DNA of 64,000 bases from Caprimulgus europaeus (lineage: Eukaryota; Chordata; Aves; Caprimulgiformes; Caprimulgidae), in contig OU015526.1 in assembly GCA_907165065.1 (NCBI GenBank), positions 69,897,723 to 69,961,722 on the forward strand, in the 5' to 3' direction. The translations under genes were made by a program, and so were the position numbers. The notes under the pieces are model-generated. The model ran no database searches. It had not been told where the DNA came from and was given only the letters and a program-made list of their open reading frames with translations. Position 1 is the stretch's first letter, and every line of letters begins with the position of its first letter. Shown here one piece after another: positions 25,461 to 38,300 of the stretch.

Positions 25461-28400
25461 TTTTCAGGTCAGCTTAAAATAAAATAAAACAGACATGCTA
25501 TATGTCTGGAAATATTGCAAAGACGGGTAATATCCAGAACTCTTTTATGACTCTTACTGGGTCCTAGAGTTTTTGTTCATATATTTTACTGGCAATGACA
25601 TATAATATTATAGATGCACATCATAGAGTTTCTTCATATTTTGAGAACTTTTGAGGTGGCTGACACATTTTATCAATAAACAGGGCATTTTCATGCATTC
25701 AGTTTGTGATGGGGTGTATTTAGTTACAGTTTACAACTTGTGTAAAATAAATTTAGGTTTTAGTCTGCGTATTTCCTTCTGACCTGGGCATGAACTTTCC
25801 ATTATGGTTGCATCGCATACCCCTTTTCATGATGTATAAGTATGTGCCAAAGTTAAAGACTCCTTATCAAGAATATCCTATCCTGTTATTTCTCTTTTTT
25901 AATTGAATTTTCTGTTCCTTGGTAATCTGGCATGAAGAGGGAACAGATTTATCAGAGCAGCTCCTCTGCTAAATTAAGCTCTTAGACATTTAACACTTTG
26001 CAAACTAACATAACTTGACTTCTTGACAAACTTTCGTCCCTTCTAAGTCATATTTAACTTATGAAGTATCACCCTGTTGTGAAAGTGCTTCCTGGGTCCT
26101 GTCGCTAGTCAGTATCTAGATATTTGCCTTGTTCCAGGTTACTAGCTTTCATCTATTGAATGTGAAAAAGCAACTGATACTCCTTTGAATTGAAACTACT
26201 AATAAGGCAAAGCAATTAAGTGTTTCACTCAATTTCAGCTGCAATTAATGTTGGCAACATGCCTTCAGCGAGATCCACATGAATGGGGCCTCCAAGCTAC
26301 AAGAAACATCTATAAAATCAGCAGGGTTACAGGCAGAGTTCTGCTTTCTGTATTGCATTTTGAGATTAGCTCTATTTTTCTCCTGCTATATGTAAAAATA
26401 CCCAGTATATTTCTAGGAAAAATGCAAATACACCAAAGTCTTTATATCCTGAAACATTGCATACAATGCATCAACCTACAGAAAATTGATTGTTCAGAAA
26501 TACAATTTTGAAAAACAGGATTTTGAAATTTAAACATACCCTTCCCTGGCTATTAAGGCATAGGCAACATGAAAGCCAAGGTTACTGATTTTCCTGAAAG
26601 GATTAGGGGAGCAGACTCAAAAGCTTCTCTAAATGTATTATGAGGGAACTGATATCAAAATAAGATTTATAGGAACTATACGAACTGTTTCTCCGTTGGG
26701 AATTTGTAGAGCATTTTATTAGGAATGAAAGGTTAGGGGCATGACAGCGTTCTTACAATTGACCTTTTACTAGATGAGTTTCTAAAGTAGTGTTGAATGC
26801 CTCTAAGGATGCAAATGTATTTTCTTCAAAACACAGTGACTCTGAACCCTGCATGAAAGCGGTCTAATTTAGAGAATTACAGGATTGTTGAGTTCAATCT
26901 ACTGTATTGAGGAACCCAATATATGTTTCTCTGTAGTAGGTAGTAGTAGGTAGTTTACCTTTTCTAATTCTGATGTGGCTTTTTCATCCTTAGATTTGCC
27001 CTTTATATCAATAGTGTTCCTCTTTCTTACTTTAACTTCTCAGCATGGGTTAAGGGGACTGAAGCTGAGAAAAGAAGAGACGTTTTCATAAAACATCTGC
27101 TTTTGGTATTGATTGCTGGTTTGTGTTATAGATGATGCTTTAGTAGGTGAAAGACTCCAGCTGGTCTCTTGTTCCTCAGGCAAAGGGAATTAAGAATAAA
27201 AAGTTTCTGCAAAATTGCTTTCTGTCCATATATTGACACTCCAGAATTTGTTAATGTTTCAGAGAACACTAACTTATTTTTTAGGTAAGCGTTGAAAGTG
27301 TTTAATGAGCAACAGTGTAATTTCCTTTTCAGGGGCTGAGAGAAGTTTGAGATAATTATATTATGTTTTTTCCATAGATACTAACACTTAGAGGTACTAG
27401 AAGGGAACATGAGAGAAAAAAAAAAAAAAAAAAGATAAAAGTTCTAATCTTTCCATTGTCTCTTGGTTGAAAATGTTCCAAGAACACAGAGGTTAAATAT
27501 TTATTGTGTGATAAAAAGAGTAACTTCGTAGCTTTGCAGCTCAGAGGAAACAGAGCTCCATGGCTCCCAGCTAAACGTCTTCATCACTGAATTGCTAATA
27601 CTACATAGATGGGCCTCCCGTGAGCTCAGAATTTCAAGTATAGTCATAAGACAGGAGTTTCTGTATGCATTTGAGTGTCAACACGATGCTTATTTCAGGC
27701 TTTAGCAAATATTTAAAATTAGATCTAACCAAACACAAAAAATTACCCATTAAAACATTTTTGTCCAATGATAATAAATCTTCATTTGTTCATCTAGATT
27801 TATTTACTTTTAAAGAGTTTTTGTAAAGGTTAATTATTTAAAAAAACATAGATTTACTTTATGAATAACTTCATTTTGTCTCCAAAATTAATACGAATGT
27901 ATATTAGATTTTGACAATTGTGTTCTTGTTTTTGCAGCAAGAGCCACTGACATGACAATTGGAAACATAACATGTCTTTTCTATGAAGTAAGCCATTAAA
28001 AAAAAAAAAAGGCAATAGATAAAACAGTGTCTATTCTTTATTTTATAATTGAAGAATTTTGAATATATCATAAAATGTTTATACTCATTTAGATTTGTTT
28101 TCAACAATGCTTATTATAAAATGATATACAGTATTAATTACAATAACACATTATGAACTTACTGGACAGAAAACAGTTTAATTGACAGAACTCTGATTAA
28201 GTGTAATGCAGAAAGTTTAATGCTTTACTCCTTAACATTAGATAAATATTTTTTTAATAACTAGTGCCTGGCCTTTGAGAAGTTATTTTAGGAAAGAATT
28301 CATGACTGTGCCAGATTAAACTTGCAATCTGAATTTAAACATATCACTTATTTCCTAAAAATATCTCTAAAATAGGAATATTTTTTCCTCATCTTGAACT

Positions 28401-29754
28401 TAGGTCTTTGATGCTTTTCATTATGATTTTGTTATAAGAACTGGTGAAGGAGAAAAGAGCAAAAATGTGATATTTTCTGTAGATTTTCTTGGAGAATATT
28501 TTTAATATGAATTTCATTAATCCCTGGTTTACATTAGTTTTATAATTTTTGAAGGCACTGGATATCTGGAAATGATAGCAGTTCTTCTTCCCGTGGGACA
28601 CCTAAATTAGTCAGGTGTTTATTTAATGACTAAAAATTAATTTCCCAAGATGCTGGAAAACCTTGTCCATTTAAAGATAACACTTTACAGAGAACTAACT
28701 GGAAATGCACAAGTTCTTTCAAAACATCTAAGCTTTGTGTTTGCTTATGATCTGATATGCTAGGTTCGTTGGCCCAATTAATTTAGTGAATTACGTATCT
28801 GTTCAACATGATTTAATTTAATATCGATATGCTCTTTGGATGGTATGTTTCATTCAATGTGTGATGTATTTGATGCAGCAGGTACAGTGATTTTGATTCA
28901 ATATATTAAGTATCTGGTTAGATAGGTTATGTATCTGATCTGGAATATGGCTGATTTAATAGACTGTGTTTTTATTTCTATGCAAGCTGCAGTAAATTCT
29001 CAATTTATTTAATTCAGTGTGTGATATATTGGCAATATATGTAGTTGTAGTTAATGTGTTTATGGGAGTATGTAATTCATCTGAAATATTTCTGAATTTT
29101 GAATAAGCTGTATCTCATATACATCCTCAGAGGCTAGAAGGCGACTTTAAAGTCATGATACTAAGAGTATTGAGCAAGCTCATTTGTGGCAAATATTACT
29201 GGATACAGATCACAGTTTATAAATGCTGTTTGTGAAGTGTCTTGAATTTCAAATGGACTTCGCAGTGCCACAGCACTACACTTCAGAATGCATGTTCTAA
29301 AATTATTGTCTATATAAAAATAATCTATTAGAGACACTTGACAGCAATATTGTAATCTTCTCAGAAGGTTACTTGTAGCACTTCTTTTACAACCCTAAGA
29401 AAATATAGTATAGACAATAAACCAAATAAAACTCAGAAGATCCAGATAAAGATCTAGCCATTCTGCTTGCTGGGGATCTATGCTTCTGCTGCCTGAATGC
29501 TGAAATTGTATGACACAAGTCAGTATCTTCATATGGTTTATAAGATAAGGCCTAAATTAACATTTGACCTCTTCATAGTCTGCAGGAAGTTGAACAAAAG
29601 ATTTCATAGCTCTAATATTGACATCTATTTTGCAGATGGTAATAACAACAACAAAAATCAAACCAAAGCAAAGCATCCAATAGCTCTGTCAAAAACATTG
29701 TACTTGTAAAGAAATATTTGTGCTTCCAAGAAAAGTCTTTGTGTCTCAGAGCAG
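25461..29754. other. unique noncoding stretch
   Basis: AT-rich, with no gene recognised. It holds an 18-nt A-run (27416-27433), a small TAGTAGG tandem patch (26937-26955) and a diffuse self-similar zone at 28740-29110. Confidence 0.55.
27416..27433. repeat. poly-A tract (18 nt)
   Basis: An uninterrupted A run. No retroposed body is recognised upstream. Confidence 0.9.
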
Positions 29755-29922
29755 TTGATCTCACAAATGAAGTTGCAAAACCACTATCCATCGTATTTGA
29801 GCAGCATATCCTGGTAGTCTGGTAAAGTTCCCTCAGACTGGAAAAAGGGGAACATAAACCCCATTTTTAAAAAGGGTAACAAGGAAGACCCGGGGAACTA
29901 CAGGCTGGTCAGTCTCACCTCA

Positions 29923-30645
29923 GTGCCAGGCAAGATCATGGAGCAGACACTCCTAGAAACTATGCTAAGGCACATGAAGAATGAGAAGGTGATTGGTGAC
30001 AACCAGCATGGCTTCACCAAGGGCAAATCATGCCTGACCAATCTGGTGGCCTTTTATGATGGAGTTACAACATTGGTGGATAAGGCTAAAGCAGCTGATG
30101 TCATCTACCTGGACTTGTGCAAGGCGTTTGACACCGCCCCACATGGCATCCTTGTCTCTAAATTGGAAACATGTGAGTTTGATGGATGGACCACTCAGTG
30201 GATAAGGAACTGGCTGGATGGTCACACTCAAAGAGTTGTGGTCAACAGCTCAAAGTCTGAGTGGAAACCGGTGACGAGAGGTGTCCCTCAAGGGTCGGTA
30301 TTGGGACTGGTGTTCTTCAACATCTTTGTCGGAGACATGGACAGTGGGACTGAGTGCAGCCTCAGCAAGTTTGCTGATGACACCAAGCTGAGTCGTGTGG
30401 TTGACACGCTGGAGGGATGGGATGCCATCCAGAGAGACCCTGACAAGCTTAAGATGTGGGCCTGTGCTAACCTCATGAAGTTCAACAAGGCCAAATGCAA
30501 GGTCCTGCATCTGGGTCAGGGCAACCCCAAGCACAAGTACAGGCTGGGCAACGAGTGGCTTGAGGCCAGCTCCGAAGAGAAGGACTTGGGTGTGGTGGTT
30601 CAGCAAGAGCTAGCAACATGTGCTTGCAGCCCAGAAGGCCGATAA
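29923..30645 (+). pseudogene. CR1 ORF2 reverse transcriptase fragment (240-codon open frame)
   Basis: This frame encodes part of a CR1-type reverse transcriptase, the enzyme that copies LINE RNA into DNA at the target site. Seen in order: '[14 protein letters not shown]' (about residues 28-41, the RT block with GF.KG.S), '[18 protein letters not shown]' (about 60-77, holding the first catalytic Asp), '[17 protein letters not shown]' (about 118-134), 'KFADDTKL' (about 147-154, the FADD form of the catalytic Asp pair), and '[14 protein letters not shown]' (about 185-198). The catalytic motifs are therefore intact. The frame starts mid-domain at an internal Met, so this is not a native start. 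The endonuclease domain is absent. The frame is lost near 30600-30620, where a stretch normally present in CR1 is missing and the phase shifts; similarity resumes in another frame. It is not a host gene. Confidence 0.92.
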
Positions 30646-30814
30646 CTGTATCCTGGGCTGCATCAACAGAAGTGCGGCCAGCAGGTCGAGGGAGGTGTTT
30701 CTCCCCCTGTACTCCACTCTCGTAAGGCCCCACATGGAGTACTGCATCCAGTTCTGGAGCCCCCAACACAAGAGAGACATGGACCTGTCAGAACGAGTCC
30801 AGAGGAGGCTATGA
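30620..30814 (+). pseudogene. CR1 ORF2 C-terminal part, frameshifted segment
   Basis: The 64-codon frame continues the CR1 ORF2 C-terminal region after the break near 30610. It holds '[20 protein letters not shown]', '[20 protein letters not shown]' and '[12 protein letters not shown]'. The family reads on without a break here, but this copy meets a TGA at about 30812-30814, where one base is missing relative to the usual sequence. No independent start or function is implied. Confidence 0.88.
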
Positions 30815-31011
30815 GGATGATCCGAGGGCTGGAGCACCTCTCCTACGAGGACAGGCTGAGAGAGTTGGGGCTGTTCAGCTTGGAAAAGAGAAGGGTTAAG
30901 GGAAATCTTATAGCGGCCTTCCAGTACCTGAAGGGGCCTGCAAGAAAGCTGGGGAAGGACTTTTTACAAAGGCAGGTAGTGATAGAACAAGGGGTGATGA
31001 CTTTAAACTGA
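30811..31011 (+). pseudogene. CR1 ORF2 extreme C-terminus, second frameshifted segment
   Basis: After the one-base loss near 30810 the CR1 frame continues as '[20 protein letters not shown]' then '[20 protein letters not shown]', the conserved tail of CR1 ORF2. It ends at a natural-looking stop after 'VMTLN', close to the family's 'FKLKEGRF' region. The apparent ATG is internal to the ancestral frame. It is a decayed transposon product. Confidence 0.88.
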
Positions 31012-31241
31012 AAGAGGGTAGGTTTAGATGAGATATTAGGAAGAAATTCTTCACTACAAGGTGGTCAGACACTGGAACAGGATGACCAAGGAAGTTGTGG
31101 ATGCCCCCTTCCTGGAAGTGTTCAAAGCCAGGTTGGATGAGGCTTTGAGCAACCTAGTGGAAGGTGCCCCCGTTCATGGCAGGGAGGTTGGAACTAGGTG
31201 ATATTTAAAGTACCTTCCAATCTTAACCATTCTATGGTCTG
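31012..31241 (+). mobile_element. CR1 3' end region
   Basis: Noncoding end of the same copy: 'gagggtaggtttagatgaga', 'gaaattcttcactacaaggt', 'ccttcctggaagtgttcaaa', then 'gtaccttccaatcttaacca' and the terminal ATTCTATG word at about 31230. The terminal octamer appears only once. Confidence 0.9.
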
Positions 31242-32058
31242 TTTATTATATACAAAATTCTGGATCAGATATTTAACAGAAGAGCCAACTAGAAAAAGCT
31301 AAGATAATTTCACGTAAAATTCAACCCTCAAGTTATGGAATGAGGAAGGAAAAAGATTTCCTGAAATCTGATGCAAGAGTAAGATAAAAATACAATATTT
31401 GATGCTGAACTTGTATTATCTCATAGATTGCATCCTGTGTATCTGTCAGGGAAGTTTCTGGAATTCTTAATTGCTCGGTTATTTACATGAATCTCTACAA
31501 GTTTTTATTATTTAGTATTTAAACAGCCAGACAGATTGAGACAAATCATAATAGAATGTTTCCATAAGGAAGAAATGCATATATTTTCACTATTGTAATA
31601 ATATTCAGTCAGATGCGAAGGTGGAAAATGACATAGATGGTTGTTATTTGTTCAATGAAATTTTTAAAGATCCTGGAGAGAATGGAAAAAATCCTTCCAG
31701 TTACTCAAAATCAGAATTCCATATTTCCTTTTAATTTCCCCAACTATTGAATTATTTACACTTGTCAAAAAATGTTTTGTAGTTTACTGTCTCTTACTGT
31801 GTAAAAAAAGAATACTTTCCAACTTACAGGTGGTTTGTCAATTAGGAGGAAATATTTCCTCTGTTAAAGATTTGATCTGTTTTCCCTCTGTTATTTGCTG
31901 TGCATTGCACTACACACCTTCTTAACACAACTTATGAAAGTAAGCAATGTGATTCTACCTTTTTAAATGTAAAAGATACCTACCTATGCCGCAGTTCGGT
32001 AGATAGGATCCTGAAGAATATTTAGTGTGTCAAATAAATTTGTCTCTGTCTACATTTC
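31242..32058. other. unique spacer between two CR1 copies
   Basis: About 0.8 kb of AT-rich DNA with no feature recognised. It separates two oppositely oriented CR1 3' ends. Confidence 0.7.
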
Positions 32059-32352
32059 ACAGAATCACAGAATCGTTAAGGCTGGAGAAGACCTCCAAGA
32101 TCATCAAGTCCAACTGTCAACCCAACACCACCATCATGACCACTAAACTGTGTCCTGAAGTGCCATGACTACAGGTTTTTTAAATACCTCCAGGGACAGT
32201 AACTCCACCACTTGCCTAGGCAGCCTTTTCCAATGGTTGATCACTCTTTCAGTAAAGAAATTTTTCCTAATATCCAATCTAAACCTCCCCTGGTGCAGCT
32301 GGAGGCCATTTCCTCTTGTCCTATCACTAGTTACTTGAAAGAAAAGATTTCA
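32059..32352 (-). mobile_element. CR1 LINE 3' fragment, reverse orientation
   Basis: The plus strand begins with 'cacagaatcacagaatcgtt' and 'aaggctggagaagacctcca', the reverse complement of a CR1 3' terminus with two TTCTGTGA-type octamers. It continues through 'gatcatcaagtccaactgtc', 'gcctaggcagccttttccaa' and 'ttcctaatatccaatctaaa', to 'ctcttgtcctatcactagtt'. Its 3' end therefore lies at 32059 and the copy is 5'-truncated to about 0.29 kb. It differs in sequence from the 29.8 kb copy, so it is another CR1 subfamily. Frames read through it are artefacts. Confidence 0.95.
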
Positions 32353-35300
32353 TTCCAAGCTAGAAAAAAACAGATAGCTAGCTGTTGGTGGTGTTTTCAA
32401 ATACAGTATAAAATGAACTCTACTCCACAACTAATTGATGTATTGTAAACCAAACAGTGACAGATGAACGCTATTTTCCACTTTACTTTGTAATAGAGTG
32501 TGATAAAATGCACTCTGTAACAAACATTTAACTCATATTAAATGTTTGCAATTAAAAAAAAAAAAAAAGTCTAAATCAGCTTAGATATTGAGTGGCTGGT
32601 AGTGAAAAGATTTAACACTAAATAGTGCTTCATAAAAAAAGTGAGGGTGGAGGGAAACTGAAGAGAAAACAAAATATAATTTCTGGAAATTAATGGTAAA
32701 AAGAGTCCAGAGCAGCTGGACTGCTGCAAGAAAATGTTTCATTCATCTTTCTCAGCCAAAATTAGCAAAATTTTGCTTTAATAAAACCAGAGTTTAACAG
32801 AATCTCTTTTTTTCCGCCCATATATGTATGTATGTGCTCACCACCCATCAGTGGGACAGTTAGATAAAGATACTGATTCATTGCCTGTCTGAATGTTACC
32901 ATGCTGCCTCCCACATTACAAACAATATTTTAACACCAACCTAGTTCACAACACACTTTTCCCTCATATGCCTGTACATAGCTGAAGAAAGGCTGCTGAG
33001 GATTTTAGCTTACAATGGGATGTTTAACTTGTCTCCACTCTCCCCCACGTGTTTTTGTGGAGTAGAATATTAAAGATGCAGGAAATGTACCTTTAACATG
33101 AGTGCTTTAGGTAATCCCAATTCTGTGAATCAGCCTTGAGGGAGCTGTGACAGCTAATGCAATTTAACTTAATTTTAAGACTAATCTAAAGATAGGTCTA
33201 CTGTAAAAACTTGCCAGCATAGCTCTGTCTGCCAGAGATCTGATGAGTGATCTCCGACCAACATAGAGCTGCTGGTAAAAGTTAAATTCAGATGTAGTCA
33301 AAGAAGACAACTACAGAACACAGAATGGCTTTCTCTGTTAATACTTTATATCCCCCAGAAGAACTAGAATAACTATTTATAAAATAATAATTCTGCTGAT
33401 ACATATTAACTCCACAGAAAGGGTGGCAGTTCTCTCACCTAGCAGTTGACATCCAAAAATTGCTGTCAAATTCTAAGACACTTGTCAAAGATCCTCTTAG
33501 ACTCAATAAGAAAAAATAGGCACTATCACGTAATAATACTAAATAAGTTTCAGCAATATTTGGGATGATTAACTATTGCACCTTTAGCCTTACATGAGAA
33601 GGAAATTCATCTTGGTAACATTTAGCTAACAGTGCATTTCAGTGTTGAAGTATTGATAATTAGCTACAGGTGTAGACAAAGCATAATTTCAATCTAGAGC
33701 ACAATGACTGACATCTTTATTGTCATACATTATCTCAATATAATAAATTTTGTAATCTGAGGATTTTATTATGAAGATTGAAACAAGCCTTATTCAGAAT
33801 TTCAGTTGAATAACGTCTGTTTTGGGTACAGTGCTTTAAAGTTCAGCTTCTAAGAATTTTTGCAAACACTTTAACACTAATAATTCAGTTTATTATAGTA
33901 TAGATTTGCACAAGATTCTGGAAGGGATTTTTTTTTCTGTGTTTTGGGAAATAAAACTAATATGCATTTCATTCTTATTTGCATTGGAAAAGCACTCTGC
34001 CTCCACTGTTCCTTCATAGAGATTTGAGTAAGTCTTATGATTGGGTAGATTCTGTTGGACACTGAATGTAAAAACAGTAACTTTTTGTTACTGTCCATAT
34101 GATGAACAGGTAGTGGTTGTTTCCTTATCTGATTCAAAATTAAGATAATGAAAGATGCATATTGGAGATAAATAAGCAAAAATCAGATGTCACGTAATAT
34201 TTATGTAAAGATATCAAGTACAATTTGGATTTCCTCTGTTTTACATATACTGTAGTGATTTTTCATGACAGATAATTTGAGACCTCAAAGCTTCTGATAG
34301 GTTTATTAATAGAAATATCTGAAGTTTAATTCAGTGGTAGTAATGCTGAACTAAAATGAACTTGGAGTTGTATCTGCTTAGTATCTTAGTATATTAGTAA
34401 CTTTTAATACGAAGCCTATTTGAACTCTATCAAAAATCCCAGAAGTTGCTCTCTCGTTAGCCTGTTGGTTCACTTATATTTTTCAACAGCTGCCCGACAA
34501 GTTCATACAAAAACCCATATTACAAGAAATCCAACACTACCTCTTGAAGATTTAGAAAAGTCTAAAATGGATTCTACATACCTATTCAACTTCCACATAC
34601 CTATTCAAATAAATGGTAAATTAGTGACTTTCAAAATATTAGCAGAGTGTGCTTAAAATTCTAATCAGCTTAATTCAGAATTCTGTCAACTAGTTTTATT
34701 TTAAGAGTCTGGTAAATTAAGTAAGCATATTTCTTTAGTAATGCGATGCTGTATTTCAGCAATGGTGTAGATACAGATTTTAGCTATTACCTGACACTAG
34801 TAATGACAGTGCTTAATGTTTAGCCTCTCCAGGCTGTGATCCCTTCTGGCTTTGTAAAGCAATGGATATAATGTCATTGAAAATCCAAGTACTTACATAG
34901 ATGACTGCAATTAATGTTAAAGGGAATTGGAGATTTATACGTGCCATTGCCATTAGCACTAATGGAAATTTCACATGTAAATTGCCATGCATAGAAATAA
35001 TATGCTTCTTAGTAAGCTTTATCTAGAAGTCATCTGTGCAAGCAGTCAGTTTGAATCATAAATTCAGTCCTTTTATACCATGGCAAATATTTCTTTAAAA
35101 AACAAATATCAGGTTACCAATTTTAATGTTAAGGATTGTCTTTGTACTATTTATATTATTGAAAATTAAGGACTAGTGTCTGCCTGACTGTGACATGCAG
35201 CTTCCATTGATTTCTTGAGATCATAGGCAAATGCAACTTTAAAAACAATATTGAGAACTCAAAACTCTACCACAGCGTCTTTGGTGTACTTGCTCACAGC

Positions 35301-38300
35301 AAACTGGTTTCCTGTGAGTGGTAGGCATCAAGAATGGCTGAGCTTCAAAAGATAATTGCTAACTCCTTGACACCAAAATGAGCTCCTTAAGTGTTATATG
35401 TCTAGAGTATCTCTGAAAGGTCTTCATGAGGAAAAATTTGCACCCATTGACTGAGGGCAAGAGGCTGTAAGATCTTATGAAGGGAAGCTATTCTGTTTCC
35501 TCTGGAAGTAAGGTAGGCAATAAAAGGTAAAGAAATCAGATTACAATGTGCAATTCTCTCTGATATCTGGGAAAAATGCTAATGTGCTCCCAGCCATGAA
35601 GAGTATGCAATCCCATGCTGGAATCCCACAGGGCAAAAGATCTTCTGAGATACAGATGTTGTAGCTTGATATAGCAATGTAAAAGGAGAGTGAAACACTT
35701 TAAGATATCAAGTCCAAGTCTGCCAAATTGTGATGCAGTGACAACTGAAGTGATCAAAAAGTAAACTAAGCCAAGAGAGCATCCAGAGCTGTCTTAAGCT
35801 GGTTGCCTAGGTAAACTGAAGACTGAACTTAATCTGGATATCAAGAGTAGGATAGATGTAGCTATTGAGAAGAGCTAGGACAATGAACTTGGGAACCAAG
35901 TGTCTGAAAGGTCTTGAAAAGAAGGATACAGTACTAAAGGAGAGTCCTGGTTTGCATTCCTCCTCCAAGAACCTTTCCAGTATTTTATGCAATGCTGGCT
36001 TACCACCAGAAATAGTTCTTGTAGTCCTGACTGGAACCCAATTTTCTACAGGGCAAATGCCCTACTGACTATAACATACATCTGCCTTTTTTGCTTCCTT
36101 TCTGCACAGTGAAAGCAGTTCACTTCGGCAGTGCATAGCCTAGGTCAGTACAATGGTGTGTGAGTTGCAACAGCCTAAGTTTGATAACCAACATCACCTT
36201 GAGGTTATTGTATTAAAAGGGGTTACTATTTAATGTTATTCTTTGATCAGTTCCATCTGTCTCAAAGGTAGAAATCAAAGTCAAGAATCAAGGTTTTGCT
36301 GTGAGTCTCAGATGTGTTTACAAGTCAGAGTTGCACTGTTGCAGTGCAGAGATCGTTGTACTCTAGCTGAAGCGACTGGGCCAAGCAGTATTCTGCATCT
36401 GGAGTAGTCACTGCAGACGTGAGGCTTCTTACTCATTTCTAGTATTAGAAAACAATTTCTACTGGATAAAATTAATGCAATAAAATGATACAATGAAAAA
36501 TTTGTGGAAGTATTTTGCATATTTTCTACTTTAAAAAAAAATATTTAAATTCTTCACAGCAAAAATACTAGATAACTTTCTAGATTTATATTTTTTAAGT
36601 TTTTGAAACCATGAATGAGCTTCTGAGTGTATTTAAACAGCCTTACAATTCTGCATAGCAAAATTGTACAACTATATGTAATTACTTCGATAGGTTTCCT
36701 TTCTTTGTCTCTAAGTGTCGTAGATGAAGTTTTTTAAAGTTCTTGTTCTGACCAGGATTCTTATTTTACGTTTGACTGCTTTTAGTGCCTCATTTAATTT
36801 ATGTTCCTGTAATGGTAAGGTCTGTGATTTTCAATTTTTTTTTCTTTGTTTTATTATTGGAAATTTCTTAGACTGCAGTTTGCTTTGATTTCATTGTACG
36901 GTAGCACACATCACTTTAAAGTGTAAACCATTATGAGAGTCTAAACTAAATGTTCATTTAATTTCTAAAGCTAAAAAGAAACAATATTAGGCTATAACGA
37001 ACCGAGTATTAATGTATTTTCAGTATTTCAGTGTATAGTGTAAACAAAACACGATGCATTTTCATGTGCTAAAGTGCTTTAGGTAAAAATTTAACAGAGA
37101 CAGTAGTTTTACTTCATTCATTAAGCACATTTATGAAGACATTATCTTTTATCTACACTTGATGTGTTACCTAATGAGCTCAAATCAGACCACCTAGGTT
37201 TAAATAATTCCATAATGGAGGTTTAGACATACCCATACCTTTTCCTTTCTGCTTTTTAGGAGTTTGTGCCTTTGGATGTTCAGAAACTGCTTAAAATACT
37301 AATGCTCCCACAGTACCAGGATTAGGTGATATAGTTAATGGCCGTGTACCTATTCCAGGTCAACATACTGAGAGCAGCAGTAAAATAAAATATTCTGATC
37401 AAGTTCTTCTTCTTAAGAATGTAAAAATAATGTTTGCTCGATTTACATAATGTAAAATTCTCTATTTTAAACTTGCTTTCCTTAATCAGAAATTCAACTG
37501 CTTTTTTCATATTATATTTTGCATAACTCTGATATTGGCATAGACTTTTTAACATATTTCACTCATAAAATAGATAAGTCTGTACTTTTAGTACAGTTCC
37601 TTTAAAAGGAAAAATGCCACTGCAATTTCATTGTTTGTTAAGTACTCCCGAGTCTTAATACCACGAAGACCTTCTGCTTTATCTCCATAGCAAAATATAT
37701 GAAAGGTGCTTTTTATTCCTCTTCTTTTGTCCTAATTAGTTTTTCTATCTTTCTATTTAGCAAAACATATGAAGAAATTACAGATTTTTCTACCAAGATT
37801 TTTTTTAGCCTAGTGAAACAATTTAGTTAGGCAAATGGTATGTTCAAAGATAGTTATCACCAGCTGATAATTTCAACTTTTAAATTTATTCCTATTGTTT
37901 TATATACAGTCTTCCTGGATGCTTAATGATGAAGCTTTGGGATTTTTTAAGATGAAAATAATATACTAAATTACTTTTTGAAAGTTATAGAGATACATTA
38001 CTCGTTTAAAAATCTAACCTTTCTTTTAGTCTCATATGTTGAAGGTACAATGAAAGAACACAAACATCGTATGATGAAAGCAAGAAATAAGAAATCATAA
38101 AATGCCATGAATTGCATTCTTAAATCTCTCCTATTGTCAAAATCTGAGAGATTAACAAGAAAAATAACTTTGTTAACTCAATTTCCTTCTCATAAAAAAG
38201 ATCTATTTAACAGATGTTGAATTTGTTTGTTTTACACTGTTCTGAATCCCTCCTCCTGTCCATTGTATCAAAGGTTATGTTGAAAATGAAAGAAGTTTTT

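Larger units (their letters stand above)
29755..31241 (+). mobile_element. CR1 LINE, 5'-truncated copy with RT domain and 3' end
   Basis: This is a non-LTR retrotransposon of the CR1 family, the dominant LINE of birds. It runs from within ORF2, just upstream of the fingers/palm of the reverse transcriptase, through the C-terminal part of ORF2 and the short 3' UTR. It ends near 'aaccattctatgg', which corresponds to the usual ATTCTATG 3' terminal word. The 5' end is an estimate: recognisable similarity starts near 'gttgcaaaaccactatccat'. No target-site duplication is evident, which is normal for CR1. Several frameshifts and a stop show that it is a dead copy. It lies tail-to-tail with a second CR1 fragment about 0.8 kb downstream. 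Confidence 0.95.

Noticed and set aside
30028..30837. Several minus-strand frames of 67 to 118 codons opposite the CR1 reverse transcriptase
   Set aside because: Shadow frames of the CR1 coding sequence, whose motifs are clearly on the plus strand.
32212..32448. 78-codon plus-strand frame
   Set aside because: It starts inside the reverse-oriented CR1 fragment and runs into unique DNA. Not a gene.
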